A DNA stretch of 64,000 nucleotides, from contig CAYNHZ010000001.1 in NCBI GenBank assembly GCA_964397445.1, forward strand, positions 496,001 to 560,000. Reading direction: 5' to 3'. Under the pieces are notes generated by a model, which saw only the letters and a program-made list of their open reading frames with translations, searched no databases and was not told where the DNA came from. Position numbers and translations under genes: made by a program. Below are positions 34,214-42,666 of the stretch, in pieces. The DNA comes from CAYNHZ01 sp964397445 (GTDB lineage: Bacteria; Bacteroidota; Bacteroidia; Bacteroidales; UBA932). Position 1 is the first letter of the stretch. Each line of letters begins with the position of its first letter.

Positions 34214-34245
34214 ATTGATTTTTTCTCATAATTATTATACATTTG
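34214..34245 (+). promoter_or_regulatory. promoter of the rubredoxin gene
   Basis: -33-like ATTG (34214-34217), 20-base spacer, -7 TACATTTG (34238-34245). The ATG follows 22 bases after the box. Confidence 0.55.
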
Positions 34246-34267
34246 TGGACATTTAAAATTAATTAAT

Positions 34268-34429
34268 ATGAAGAAGTATCGTTGTGTAGTTTGTGGCTAC
34301 GAATATGATCCACAAGTTGGTGACCCTGATGGTGGCATTAAGCCAGGAACATCTTTTGAAGATATCCCTTCAGATTGGGTATGTCCTTTATGCGGAGTAG
34401 GAAAAGAAGACTTTGAAGTTATTGATTAA
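34268..34429 (+). CDS. rubredoxin
   Basis: A 53-residue protein. It carries the two rubredoxin knuckles: CVVCGYEYDP (Cys 6 and 9) and CPLCGVGKEDF (Cys 39 and 42), which bind one iron, with the typical GDPDGGIKPGTSFEDIP loop and the conserved Trp (about 37). Length is exactly that of clostridial rubredoxins. It carries single electrons in the cytosol, often to superoxide reductase, rubrerythrin or oxygen reductases, supporting an anaerobic host. The small membrane protein at 34439 starts 9 bases later and is probably cotranscribed. Confidence 0.97.
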   Translation: MKKYRCVVCGYEYDPQVGDPDGGIKPGTSFEDIPSDWVCPLCGVGKEDFEVID

Positions 34430-34438
34430 TATATTGTT

Positions 34439-34810
34439 GTGACAAAATATCAGTATATTATTCTTTTTGGTTGCTTATGGGGTTTGTCGGAAGCGGTGTT
34501 AGGAACCTTTATTCATCTTACCCCATTAGGTGACTTATCTGGCTATATTCTTTTTCCTATCGGCTTTTACCTGATGATAAAGACCTATCTGAAAACAAAG
34601 GAATTAAACTCAATTTTGTATATTGGCTTTATTTCGGCAGCGATTAAAATATCTACTCTGATCATATATAATCCGGCGTTTTTATTACTTGTTCTCAAGC
34701 CCGCTTTCTTTATCATAATAGAATCATTCTTTGGTGTAGTAATAATAAAAATAATACTTTATTTTGTAAATCAAATAAATAACCATACCTTGCGCCCTTT
34801 ATTAAAATAA
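34439..34810 (+). CDS. small membrane protein of unknown function
   Basis: A 123-residue, strongly hydrophobic protein with about four membrane helices (about 5-25, 31-49, 58-79, 82-110) and a short charged tail. The start is GTG at 34439; no ATG lies close by. The N-terminal CLWGLSEAVLGTFIH pattern looks conserved-like but I do not recognise the family. It lies 9 bases after the rubredoxin gene and 37 before a helicase gene. Function not inferred. Confidence 0.65.
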   Translation: MTKYQYIILFGCLWGLSEAVLGTFIHLTPLGDLSGYILFPIGFYLMIKTYLKTKELNSILYIGFISAAIKISTLIIYNPAFLLLVLKPAFFIIIESFFGVVIIKIILYFVNQINNHTLRPLLK

Positions 34811-34847
34811 CATTTCAAGCTGATGTTTTCTTTTCAGCAAAAATTCA

Positions 34848-35978
34848 ATGACATTTAAAGAGTTAAAGGTTGATGAGTCTATTTTAGAGGCTCTCACTAA
34901 AAAAGGTTATTCGGTTCCTACCCCTATTCAAGAGGTTTCAATTCCGATGATTTTAGAAGGTAAGGATATTCTTGGTTGTGCTAGTACCGGGACGGGTAAA
35001 ACAGCAGCTTTTGCGATTCCTATTATTCAAAATATATTAAAAAACGGAGTAGAAAGTAAGAAAAAGAGCGGTTATAGACCAATAAAAGCCCTTGTACTCA
35101 CTCCAACTCGCGAATTAGCACTTCAAATAGCTACAAACTTCACAGAATATAGCTACGGTACAAAGATCAAAAATTGTGTAGTTTTCGGTGGTGTAAACCA
35201 AAAACCTCAAGTTAGTGCCATAAGAGGTGGCGTGGACATACTTATTGCTACCCCAGGAAGGTTGTTAGATCTTATGAGACAGGGAATCGTTCACCTTGAC
35301 AAGGTTCAATATCTTGTTTTAGATGAAGCCGATAGGATGTTAGATATGGGTTTTATCCACGATGTTAAGAAAATAGTTTCATATCTTCCAACAGAAAGAC
35401 AAACAATGTTCTTCTCAGCGACACTTCAACAAGCTATCAATTCATTTGCAGAGAGTGTGTTAAGTAATCCTATCGTTGTTGATGTGGAGAAAGAGGAGGA
35501 GAAAAATGAAAATATAGAACAGTTCTTGTATATGGTAGATAAAAACAACAAGAAAGAGCTGTTAGTCAATATTTTGAAAGAGGAGTCAGAAAAATCCGTA
35601 TTGGTATTCTCAAGAACAAAACATGGTGCGGATAAAATAGCTAAAGAGCTTTGTAGAAAAGGGATAGACAGTGAGGCGATACATGGAAACAAATCTCAGA
35701 ATGCCCGACAAAATGCCCTCAATAAATTTAAAAAACATCAAACGAAGGTTCTTGTTGCAACTGATGTTGCGGCGAGGGGGCTTGATATTCAATTGTTACC
35801 GATGGTTATCAATTTTGATATGCCTGATGTTCCTGAAACTTATATACATAGGATAGGTCGTACAGGGCGTGCGGGCAATGTTGGAGTGGCTCTGTCTTTC
35901 TGTGAGCCTCACGAGAAAGGGATGATAAGAAGCATTCAGAAACTTACCGGTAAGGTAATAATGAAGCGTTCTGTATAG
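34848..35978 (+). CDS. DEAD-box RNA helicase, RhlE type
   Basis: A 376-residue ATP-dependent RNA helicase. All core motifs are in order: Q motif (GYSVPTPIQE, about 19-28), motif I ASTGTGKT (about 45-52), Ia PTRELALQ, II VLDEADRML (about 159-167), III FFSAT, IV VLVFSRTK, V ATDVAARGLDI (about 304-314) and VI YIHRIGRTGRAG (about 332-343). It is the bare two-domain core with almost no C-terminal tail; RhlE-type proteins usually add a basic extension. Probably unwinds RNA in ribosome assembly or mRNA decay. Converges with the BACON lipoprotein gene. Confidence 0.93.
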   Translation: MTFKELKVDESILEALTKKGYSVPTPIQEVSIPMILEGKDILGCASTGTGKTAAFAIPIIQNILKNGVESKKKSGYRPIKALVLTPTRELALQIATNFTEYSYGTKIKNCVVFGGVNQKPQVSAIRGGVDILIATPGRLLDLMRQGIVHLDKVQYLVLDEADRMLDMGFIHDVKKIVSYLPTERQTMFFSATLQQAINSFAESVLSNPIVVDVEKEEEKNENIEQFLYMVDKNNKKELLVNILKEESEKSVLVFSRTKHGADKIAKELCRKGIDSEAIHGNKSQNARQNALNKFKKHQTKVLVATDVAARGLDIQLLPMVINFDMPDVPETYIHRIGRTGRAGNVGVALSFCEPHEKGMIRSIQKLTGKVIMKRSV

Positions 35979-35989
35979 CAATCTGTAGT

Positions 35990-36904
35990 CTAATCAGCTT
36001 TTTGATAGATAAATAGGGTATCCCTAATTAATGAAATAGGAGAATTGACCTCAAATGCAACAAAGTGTTTGAGGTCTTTTCCTGTATCGTTCTCAGAGAT
36101 GGAAACAGACATATCTGTTGTGCCTGGCTCTCCTGAAGGGGGATTAATGAAAGTAATCCTCTCACTTACAACAGCTCCCCATCTATGATTAGAGCTCACC
36201 TTTATTATAAAACTTTCACTCTTTTTATCTGAAGTGATAGTTCGGGGCTCGATGTTTAATAAAGGATCTGGCTCTCTTTCTTGATTGATAGTTATTTGTG
36301 ATTGTATAATGTCCTCTGTGACGGCGCTGCTGCTGCTAAAAGTGACAATATATTGTTTCTCTTTATTTGAGTTATTCCTTGGAACTATAATAGTTAATGT
36401 CTTTGGTTTGTCGTCAGAATTTCCCTCAGAAGGGGTTATAGTAACCATTGAATTTTTGCAATATGAAACCCAAGTGTTATTAGCAAGTATATATGCAGTT
36501 AAGGTATCGACAGTGTGGCGAGCAGATAATGTAGAGGGGGTTAATGAGATAAATGGTTTCTCGTAGCCTTGTTTAATGACAACATTTGCTTGGGATACAG
36601 ACTTGTAGTTGAATGTAGAGAAAGTTACCACGATCTCTCTCTGTATTCCGTCTTTGTTTTTATCTACAACTATCACGGCAGGGATATCGGTTGAGCCTGT
36701 CTTTGGGGTAATAGATACGGCAGGGCTTGTACTTACTGCACTCCAATTATAGTTTGAATAGATACGAATGGTGTCAGTAGAACCCTCGAATGGAATCTCC
36801 AAGGTTTGAGGGTTAACAGTTATTGTCGGTTCTGGCCAGCAAGAACTCAGTATCAGCAAACTTAATGTTGATACAATAATCAATTGCAAATAATGATGTT
36901 TCAT
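35990..36904 (-). CDS. lipoprotein with three BACON domains
   Basis: A 304-residue lipoprotein (lipobox LSSC, Cys at about 22) made of three tandem beta-sandwich repeats of about 90 residues, each starting with a pattern like ITVNPQTLEIPF or ISLTPSTLSA and containing the BACON hallmark N.W.(A/S)V (NYNWSAVS at about 53, NNTWVSY at about 142, NHRWGAVV at about 239) and an ending like VVIKQG or TINQER. BACON domains occur in extracellular Bacteroidetes proteins and are thought to bind carbohydrate. No catalytic domain is attached. Single-gene unit convergent with the helicase. Confidence 0.8.
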   Translation of the reverse strand: MKHHYLQLIIVSTLSLLILSSCWPEPTITVNPQTLEIPFEGSTDTIRIYSNYNWSAVSTSPAVSITPKTGSTDIPAVIVVDKNKDGIQREIVVTFSTFNYKSVSQANVVIKQGYEKPFISLTPSTLSARHTVDTLTAYILANNTWVSYCKNSMVTITPSEGNSDDKPKTLTIIVPRNNSNKEKQYIVTFSSSSAVTEDIIQSQITINQEREPDPLLNIEPRTITSDKKSESFIIKVSSNHRWGAVVSERITFINPPSGEPGTTDMSVSISENDTGKDLKHFVAFEVNSPISLIRDTLFIYQKAD

Positions 36905-36965
36905 AAAGCAAGTTTGTGATCTGCTGCATTTGTATTATTGGTCGATCAATGAAGCAAATGTAATA

Positions 36966-37562
36966 TTAAAAGCGATCTTTTACAAATTTCTCAACTATTT
37001 TAGGATAGATTTTTTCCAATTCGTGGATCTTTTGTGCGAGGGTTTCAGGGGTATCGTTAGGAGTTACCGGACAGCGACTTTGGTGTAATATTGTCCCATT
37101 ATCGTAAATATCATTTACTATATGAATTGTTATGCCGGACTCTTTTTCTCCCCCTTCGATTACAGCCTTATGAACATTCTCTCCAAACATCCCTTTTCCA
37201 CCGAAAGAGGGGAGAAGGGAGGGGTGAATATTAATTATCTTATTATTATATTTATCTAACATATAATTAGGAATCTTTAGGAGAAAACCTGCAAGTACTA
37301 TGAGGTCTATTTTATATTCATCAAGAAAAGAAAGGAATGGAATAGTGGTCTCTTCATCTACCGAAATAGTATTATCTATCAAGTTTTTATAAGAAAAAGT
37401 AAAATGTGGTACACCTAATTTTTCTGCCCGTGTGAGAACGTATGCCTCTTTTTTATTTGAAAGTATAAGAGAGACATTACAAATAGGGGAATTTTTAAAA
37501 AATCTACATAGATTTTCAGCGTTACTCCCTGAGCCTGAGGCAAATATGGCGATTCTAATCAT
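36966..37562 (-). CDS. purN: phosphoribosylglycinamide formyltransferase
   Basis: Transfers a formyl group from 10-formyl-tetrahydrofolate to GAR in purine synthesis. At 198 residues it has the phosphate loop ASGSGSNAENL (about 8-18), the catalytic region INIHPSLLPSFGGKGMFG (about 109-126, with the essential Asn-His) and IHIVNDIYDNGTILHQ (about 146-161) with the conserved Asp. No other pur genes are near. It is transcribed divergently from acpP. Confidence 0.94.
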   Translation of the reverse strand: MIRIAIFASGSGSNAENLCRFFKNSPICNVSLILSNKKEAYVLTRAEKLGVPHFTFSYKNLIDNTISVDEETTIPFLSFLDEYKIDLIVLAGFLLKIPNYMLDKYNNKIINIHPSLLPSFGGKGMFGENVHKAVIEGGEKESGITIHIVNDIYDNGTILHQSRCPVTPNDTPETLAQKIHELEKIYPKIVEKFVKDRF

Positions 37563-37701
37563 TATGGCATTGATATTGCGGTACTTATTTCAAATTTCGA
37601 TACAAATTTCAAGTAAAATTTTATTATTCCAAAAATTATTTGTTAGTTTGCACTCTTAATTTGATTAAACATTTTTATTTACTAACTAAAATTTTAGACC
37701 C

Positions 37702-37938
37702 ATGGCAGAAATTGCTTCAAAAGTTAAAGCCATTATTGTTGACAAACTCGGAGTTGACGAAAATGAAGTTACACCTACAGCAAGTTTTACAAACGACTTA
37801 GGTGCAGATTCTCTTGATACTGTAGAGCTCATTATGGAGTTCGAAAAAGCTTTTGGAATTACAATTCCAGACGAGGCTGCAGAGAAGATATCTACAGTTG
37901 GTGACGCTATTTCTTATATCGAAGAGAGTACCAAATAA
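37702..37938 (+). CDS. acpP: acyl carrier protein
   Basis: A 78-residue acidic four-helix protein. The phosphopantetheine attachment site is the Ser in LGADSLDTVEL (Ser about 38). It carries growing acyl chains in type II fatty acid synthesis. fabF follows after 13 bases, the usual acpP-fabF pair. Upstream TTAGTTTGCAC resembles a -7 box imperfectly. Confidence 0.97.
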   Translation: MAEIASKVKAIIVDKLGVDENEVTPTASFTNDLGADSLDTVELIMEFEKAFGITIPDEAAEKISTVGDAISYIEESTK

Positions 37939-37951
37939 TTTCAAAGAAAAT

Positions 37952-39205
37952 ATGGAACTGAAGAGAGTTGTTGTTACAGGTTTAGGAACAATTAACCCTT
38001 TAGGAAATAATGTTGGAGATTATTTTTTCAACTTAGATAAAGGGGTTAGTGGTTCAGTATTGATTGACACCTTCGATACAACGCTTTTCAAAACCAAATT
38101 TGCTTGTGAAGTTAAAAATTTTATACCGGCGGACTTCGGCATTGACAGAAAGGACGAGAGGAAATTAGACAAATTCGCACAATTTGCGCTTGTCGCTGCA
38201 GATGAGGCTGTAAAAGACAGCGGACTTGATCTTAAAAATATCGATCTTGATAGAGTTGGAGTCATATTAGGTTCAGGCATAGGCGGAATAGATAGTCTTT
38301 GCCAAGAGATTATGGGTTATTGCGAGGGTGGAAAAGTTCCCCGCTTTAGCCCTTTCTTTATTACAAAAATGATTTCGGATATTGCCCCCGGACTAATCTC
38401 TATAAGATATGGTTTCGGAGGTCCGAATTATACTACAACTTCGGCTTGTGCTTCATCTTCACACGCTTTAGCAGATGCGTTGAATTTAATAAGATTAGGT
38501 AAGGCAGATATTATGGTTTCAGGTGGTTCTGAGGCTCCCATTTCTATTCCGGCAATGGGTGGATTTAATTCATCTCAAGCCCTCTCAACCAATAATGATA
38601 ATTATAAAACAGCATCCAGACCTTTTGATAAAACCCGCGATGGTTTTGTGATGGGTGAGGGTGCAGGTATTTTGGTGCTTGAAGAGCTCGAACATGCACT
38701 TAAAAGGGGGGCAAAAATATATGCAGAATTGTTAGGCTCCGGGATGTCTGCAGATGCTTACCACATTACAGCACCTCATCCTGAAGGAAAAGGGGCAAAA
38801 CGGGTGATTGAGCTTGCTTTGGAGGATTCAGGCATAACCTACCAAGAGGTAGATTATATCAATGTTCACGGAACTTCTACCCCATTAGGGGATATTGCTG
38901 AGTTGAAGGCCGTGAAGGAGGTTTTTAGGGAACACTCTTATAAGTTGAGCATTAGTTCTACAAAATCTATGCATGGTCATCTTCTCGGTGCAGCAGGGGC
39001 TGTTGAGGCACTTGCTTGTATCCATGCGATCAATTCCTCAATAATTCCACCTACGATCAATTTCGAATTTCCAGATCCTGAGATTGATTACAATCTAAAC
39101 CTTACCCTTAATAAGGCTCAGAAAAGAGATGTAAATATTGCAATCAGCAATACATTTGGATTTGGAGGACATAATTCTTGTCTTGTATTTGGAAAATACA
39201 AATAA
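37952..39205 (+). CDS. fabF: beta-ketoacyl-ACP synthase II
   Basis: Condenses malonyl-ACP with acyl-ACP. From the ATG at 37952 it is 417 residues, a usual length; a longer frame inside acpP is discarded. The catalytic triad is visible: Cys in TTSACASSSHAL (about 165), His in NVHGTSTPLGD (about 306) and His in KSMHGHLLGAAGA (about 343), plus the terminal FGFGGHN (about 402-408). Cotranscribed with acpP. Confidence 0.97.
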   Translation: MELKRVVVTGLGTINPLGNNVGDYFFNLDKGVSGSVLIDTFDTTLFKTKFACEVKNFIPADFGIDRKDERKLDKFAQFALVAADEAVKDSGLDLKNIDLDRVGVILGSGIGGIDSLCQEIMGYCEGGKVPRFSPFFITKMISDIAPGLISIRYGFGGPNYTTTSACASSSHALADALNLIRLGKADIMVSGGSEAPISIPAMGGFNSSQALSTNNDNYKTASRPFDKTRDGFVMGEGAGILVLEELEHALKRGAKIYAELLGSGMSADAYHITAPHPEGKGAKRVIELALEDSGITYQEVDYINVHGTSTPLGDIAELKAVKEVFREHSYKLSISSTKSMHGHLLGAAGAVEALACIHAINSSIIPPTINFEFPDPEIDYNLNLTLNKAQKRDVNIAISNTFGFGGHNSCLVFGKYK

Positions 39206-40564
39206 TCAGTGATTTAAAATAGTATAGGAGATCTTTAGAGTAGGTTTTCTATTTGCGGTCGGACCATTCAAAACCAATCGTGAATAGTTGTTTATATCAA
39301 ACGAATAGTAATTTTTGTTATTGCTGTCTTGATACAAATAAATAGGAGAAATCCATAAATCGTCTTTTACCCCAACGGAGTCTTTGTTTTTCATTATAAG
39401 AGATTGTGTAAATTGGGTAATGTCTATAATATAACTCTGTAAAGATCTGTTTATAGCCCCTGGTGAAGATATGTTATACACTTCATCTAATGGATGGAAA
39501 AAGCGTAAAGTGTCTTTAGCAGTGGGGTCGTTTTGACTTGGGTATATGAAGCCGGGGTGTTCGGCATCGAATCTCTCATAATTTGAGGGCATCTCGTAGG
39601 GCATTTCAAGTGAAGCTCTTGATATAAGAACCCTTTGGTTATTATATCCTTTTCTCTCTACCCACTCGTCTAAAATAGCTTTTAACTCTTTAGCTTCAAT
39701 ATGTGGTTTGACCCCGCCAAATCCTTCCATATAGAGTTTATCGGTGGGTTTATCGTTGACAAGATGCTTACTTCCGCAGTTGAAGTTGTTGAGTGAGAAG
39801 ATATAACCAAAAGCAAAAGCCTCTGTGGTGTCGTGATCTACAAAACCTCTTGTAGGATCATTGAGAACATAGTCAAGATAGATAAAAGATTTTGAGAGTG
39901 GGATATAATTTAACCTTCCCCCCTCTTTGAATTGAGAGGGAGCATCTGATGTTAAGAAGAGCCCCTTTATCCTTTTTATAAATAGATCGCTGTTACCAAA
40001 CTCTTCAGCAGTGGTTTTTAATAGCTCATTACCAAACTCTTTAGTCAAATTTATCTTTATCGTTCCTTTCCCGAAAATAACAGGAGAACCTGTACTTATC
40101 GGTTTTGGATCGTAGTCTTTTGTTGTGATTGAATTATTGAATCCCATAGTAGAGTCGAGATCGGAGACCATTTTATAGATATAAAGATTTTGAGGAATCC
40201 CCTCTTGGTCTTTTTCAAAAAATATAGTGGTATCGATCTGAAGTGACAGATAGACATCTTTTAATCGTGGCTCTATTCCGAAATAAGTGGAGTCAGACAA
40301 TGGAATAACAATCGAAGCGCAGTTAACTTGGGTTGTTCCGAATGTTTGGTCTGTCAGATCACCAACTATCATCCTCCTTGCAATCCCCTGAATTGAATCT
40401 AAAATACTGTTTTTAAAAGGGACATTGAATTGCTCGGTTTGGACTTTTAAAATATAGTCATCAGAAACGAATTGTTCTCCGAGTGTTTTGTCATTCTCTA
40501 TGCAAGATGTTAGTAATAAGATTATAAACATCGAAACAATCGAGGCTGAATAATTATTCCGCAT
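39206..40564 (-). CDS. DUF4270 lipoprotein
   Basis: A 452-residue lipoprotein (lipobox LTSC, Cys about 21) of the DUF4270 family, an uncharacterised group found in Bacteroidetes. Visible features are the start NDKTLGEQFVSDD, the strand pattern RRMIVGDLTDQTFGTTQV and a long all-beta body. In this phylum DUF4270 genes often sit next to a short starch-synthase gene, as here, with an 11-base overlap, so the two are translationally coupled. The role is unknown; surface or periplasmic location is inferred from the signal. It ends directly against the fabF stop. Confidence 0.85.
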   Translation of the reverse strand: MRNNYSASIVSMFIILLLTSCIENDKTLGEQFVSDDYILKVQTEQFNVPFKNSILDSIQGIARRMIVGDLTDQTFGTTQVNCASIVIPLSDSTYFGIEPRLKDVYLSLQIDTTIFFEKDQEGIPQNLYIYKMVSDLDSTMGFNNSITTKDYDPKPISTGSPVIFGKGTIKINLTKEFGNELLKTTAEEFGNSDLFIKRIKGLFLTSDAPSQFKEGGRLNYIPLSKSFIYLDYVLNDPTRGFVDHDTTEAFAFGYIFSLNNFNCGSKHLVNDKPTDKLYMEGFGGVKPHIEAKELKAILDEWVERKGYNNQRVLISRASLEMPYEMPSNYERFDAEHPGFIYPSQNDPTAKDTLRFFHPLDEVYNISSPGAINRSLQSYIIDITQFTQSLIMKNKDSVGVKDDLWISPIYLYQDSNNKNYYSFDINNYSRLVLNGPTANRKPTLKISYTILNH

Positions 40565-41387
40565 CAGTTTGTAGAATTTGATTGTAAAAATTGTTGTACT
40601 TCTGTATGTAGGTGGATTCTGGGTGGTCTATCTCGATGTATTCCAAAACAGGCAACTTAAGTCTCTTTATGTAAGTGGCAAGCTCCGGGTTCATCTCTTC
40701 GGTACCTTGAATAATTCCATCTGAATACTGAATTGCAAGTTTCGCAAGATTTATGCCATTCGGTACACCTATGTGTTCAACATCTTTACTTCTTACCCCG
40801 TGGATAAGAATCTTACTCTTCATCGTAGGGCTGAAAGTTACATCTAAGTACTCCCCATTAAGGGACAACACAACTTTACTATTAGAAAAAATAGGGTCGT
40901 CTTTGTAAATATTTTTCAGATAGAGGGGGAGAAGATGTGATATCCACCCTTGACAATGGATAATGTCGGGATTCCATCTGAGTTTCTTAACAGTTTCAAG
41001 TATCCCTCTCGCAAAAAATGCAGCCCTTTCGTCATTGTCTTTAAAGAACTCCCCTTTAGCATCGGAAAAGATAAATTTCCTATGAAAATAATCTTCATTA
41101 TCAATAAAATACACCTGCATACGTGCTGAGGAAATAGACGAAACTTTAATAATTAGAGGTCTGTCAATCTCATTGATAACAATATTCATCCCGGAAAGAC
41201 GGATAACTTCGTGAAGTTGATTACGTCTTTCGTTGATGCAGCCGTACTTAGGCATAAATGATCTGATTTCTTTTCCACTCTCCTGAATACCCTGTGGAAG
41301 GTATCTCCCTACAATAGACATCTTAGACTCAGGTAAATATGGGAATATTTCTGAGTTGACGAATAGTACTTTTTTTGGCTCTTGCAT
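40554..41387 (-). CDS. starch/glycogen synthase catalytic-domain protein (GT5 N-terminal half only)
   Basis: A 277-residue protein from the ATG at 41387. It matches the N-terminal Rossmann half of GT5 glycogen/starch synthases: KKVLFVNSEIFPYL (about 5-18), LPQGIQESGKEIRSFMPKYGCI (in two parts, about 30-51), and the WNPDIIHCQGWISHLLPLYL stretch (about 130-149). The C-terminal half that binds ADP-glucose (about 200 residues in full-length enzymes) is absent, and the usual KTGGL loop near the N terminus reads ESKMS, so ADP-glucose binding and synthase activity are doubtful. The frame is intact and the next gene overlaps, so this is a stable short form, not a broken gene. I recall equivalents in other Bacteroidetes. 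Confidence 0.82.
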   Translation of the reverse strand: MQEPKKVLFVNSEIFPYLPESKMSIVGRYLPQGIQESGKEIRSFMPKYGCINERRNQLHEVIRLSGMNIVINEIDRPLIIKVSSISSARMQVYFIDNEDYFHRKFIFSDAKGEFFKDNDERAAFFARGILETVKKLRWNPDIIHCQGWISHLLPLYLKNIYKDDPIFSNSKVVLSLNGEYLDVTFSPTMKSKILIHGVRSKDVEHIGVPNGINLAKLAIQYSDGIIQGTEEMNPELATYIKRLKLPVLEYIEIDHPESTYIQKYNNFYNQILQTDAE

Positions 41388-41418
41388 TTTTCCCAACAAT
41401 TTGGTGAATTAATAAGTA

Positions 41419-41426
41419 CAAAGATA
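41419..41426 (-). promoter_or_regulatory. -7 promoter box of the short GT5 gene (TATCTTTG)
   Basis: Exact minus-strand match, 31 bases upstream of the ATG at 41387. Confidence 0.6.
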
Positions 41427-41481
41427 TAACAAAAAAATGTCAAAAGGAAAAAATATATATTTCCAACTTAATTAGTTTTCT

Positions 41482-41489
41482 TATCTTTG
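41482..41489 (+). promoter_or_regulatory. -7 promoter box of the ftsX operon (TATCTTTG)
   Basis: Exact match, 23 bases before the ftsX ATG. It is divergent from the GT5 box in the same 125-base gap. Confidence 0.6.
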
Positions 41490-41512
41490 AAGCTATTATT
41501 TTAGAGTTTAAA

Positions 41513-42391
41513 ATGGGAAAAAGGGAAAATAATATTTTATACAAAAGGATTGTAAGATCATATCTTTCGTCTGTCATAAGTATAAGTCTCGTTTTGTTTC
41601 TTGTTGGAGTTGCAGGTGTCTTTATTGTTAATGCAAGATCGGTTTCCGATTATTTTAAGGAAAATATCAGAATGTCTGCAATTTTAAGTGTAGAGGTTCA
41701 AGATAGTGAAGCTGTTGTTATAGCGAAACAGATGAAAGCATTTGATTTTGTCAAAGAGGTAGATGTTATTTCTAAAGAACAAGGGGTGAATGAGATGAAG
41801 GAACTGCTCGGAGAGGATTTTTTGAGTGTTTTCGAATCAAATCCGATTCCTATCTCTTTGGAGTTGAAAATCAATGCCGACTATATATCTAAAGATAGTC
41901 TTGAGAAGATAGAAATACGCTTGTTAGAAGTTCCTTTTGTTGAAGATATTGTATATCAAGAGTCTTTGGTCGATTTGGTGAATGCAAATTTGGAGAAGAT
42001 ATGGGTAGTTATGTCTATTTTTATCGCTCTCCTCCTTTTCATCTCTTTTGTTTTGATAAACAATACTGTAAGATTGAATGTCTATTCCAAAAGGTTTACA
42101 ATACATACTATGCGCCTTGTCGGGGCAACAAAGGGTTTTATTTCTCAACCTTTTCTTTGGCAAGCCTTTTTTCAAGGTCTGATATCGGGACTTATTGCTG
42201 TACTGGGGTTGCTTGGTGTGCTTTATATGATCAGGAATGAATTTAACCTGCTGTTTATGATTTTTGATATCAAGCTGCTTATGTTAGTTCTTGTTATAGT
42301 GGTGCTACTTGGAATTGTTTTATGTGTCCTTTCTACATTTTTCGTAGTAAGGAGATTGGTTTCACTTACTAATGATGATTTATATTATTAA
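41513..42391 (+). CDS. ftsX: cell-division permease FtsX
   Basis: A 292-residue membrane protein: short cytosolic N terminus, first helix (about 21-42), a periplasmic domain (about 43-160) and three C-terminal helices (about 165-190, 220-240, 256-280). The periplasmic part has the FtsX pattern MKAFDFVKEVDVISKEQGVNEM. With the ATPase FtsE it controls cell-wall hydrolases at the septum; ftsE is not adjacent here. First gene of the ftsX-DUF3098-uppP-lpxH unit, with gaps of 0-11 bases. Confidence 0.9.
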   Translation: MGKRENNILYKRIVRSYLSSVISISLVLFLVGVAGVFIVNARSVSDYFKENIRMSAILSVEVQDSEAVVIAKQMKAFDFVKEVDVISKEQGVNEMKELLGEDFLSVFESNPIPISLELKINADYISKDSLEKIEIRLLEVPFVEDIVYQESLVDLVNANLEKIWVVMSIFIALLLFISFVLINNTVRLNVYSKRFTIHTMRLVGATKGFISQPFLWQAFFQGLISGLIAVLGLLGVLYMIRNEFNLLFMIFDIKLLMLVLVIVVLLGIVLCVLSTFFVVRRLVSLTNDDLYY

Positions 42392-42402
42392 TAATTACAT
42401 AT

Positions 42403-42666
42403 ATGGATAAATTTGCTTTACCGAAAAGGAATGTTTTTTATATTCTTATCGGACTTTGTATTATGGTGTTAGGATATGTTCTTATGATGGGCGGGGGCTC
42501 TGAAGACCCAAATGTTTTCAGTTATGAAATTTTTAGTTTTCGCAGGATTGTTTTGGCTCCTATCGTAATTATACTAGGAATAGTTTTTGAGATATTCGCT
42601 ATTATGAGCAAGAAGCCTATTTCATATTATTTTAAAAAAAGAAAAAAAGATGAGGAGGTGAAATAA
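42403..42666 (+). CDS. DUF3098 small membrane protein
   Basis: An 87-residue protein with two membrane helices (about 10-28 and 49-68) and a very basic tail (KKRKKDEEVK). The pattern GLCIMVLGYVLMMGGGSEDPNVFS...IFSFRRIVLAP (parts at about 17-50) is the DUF3098 signature, a family found between ftsX and uppP in Bacteroidetes. Function unknown; the fixed position suggests an envelope or division role. Confidence 0.87.
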   Translation: MDKFALPKRNVFYILIGLCIMVLGYVLMMGGGSEDPNVFSYEIFSFRRIVLAPIVIILGIVFEIFAIMSKKPISYYFKKRKKDEEVK

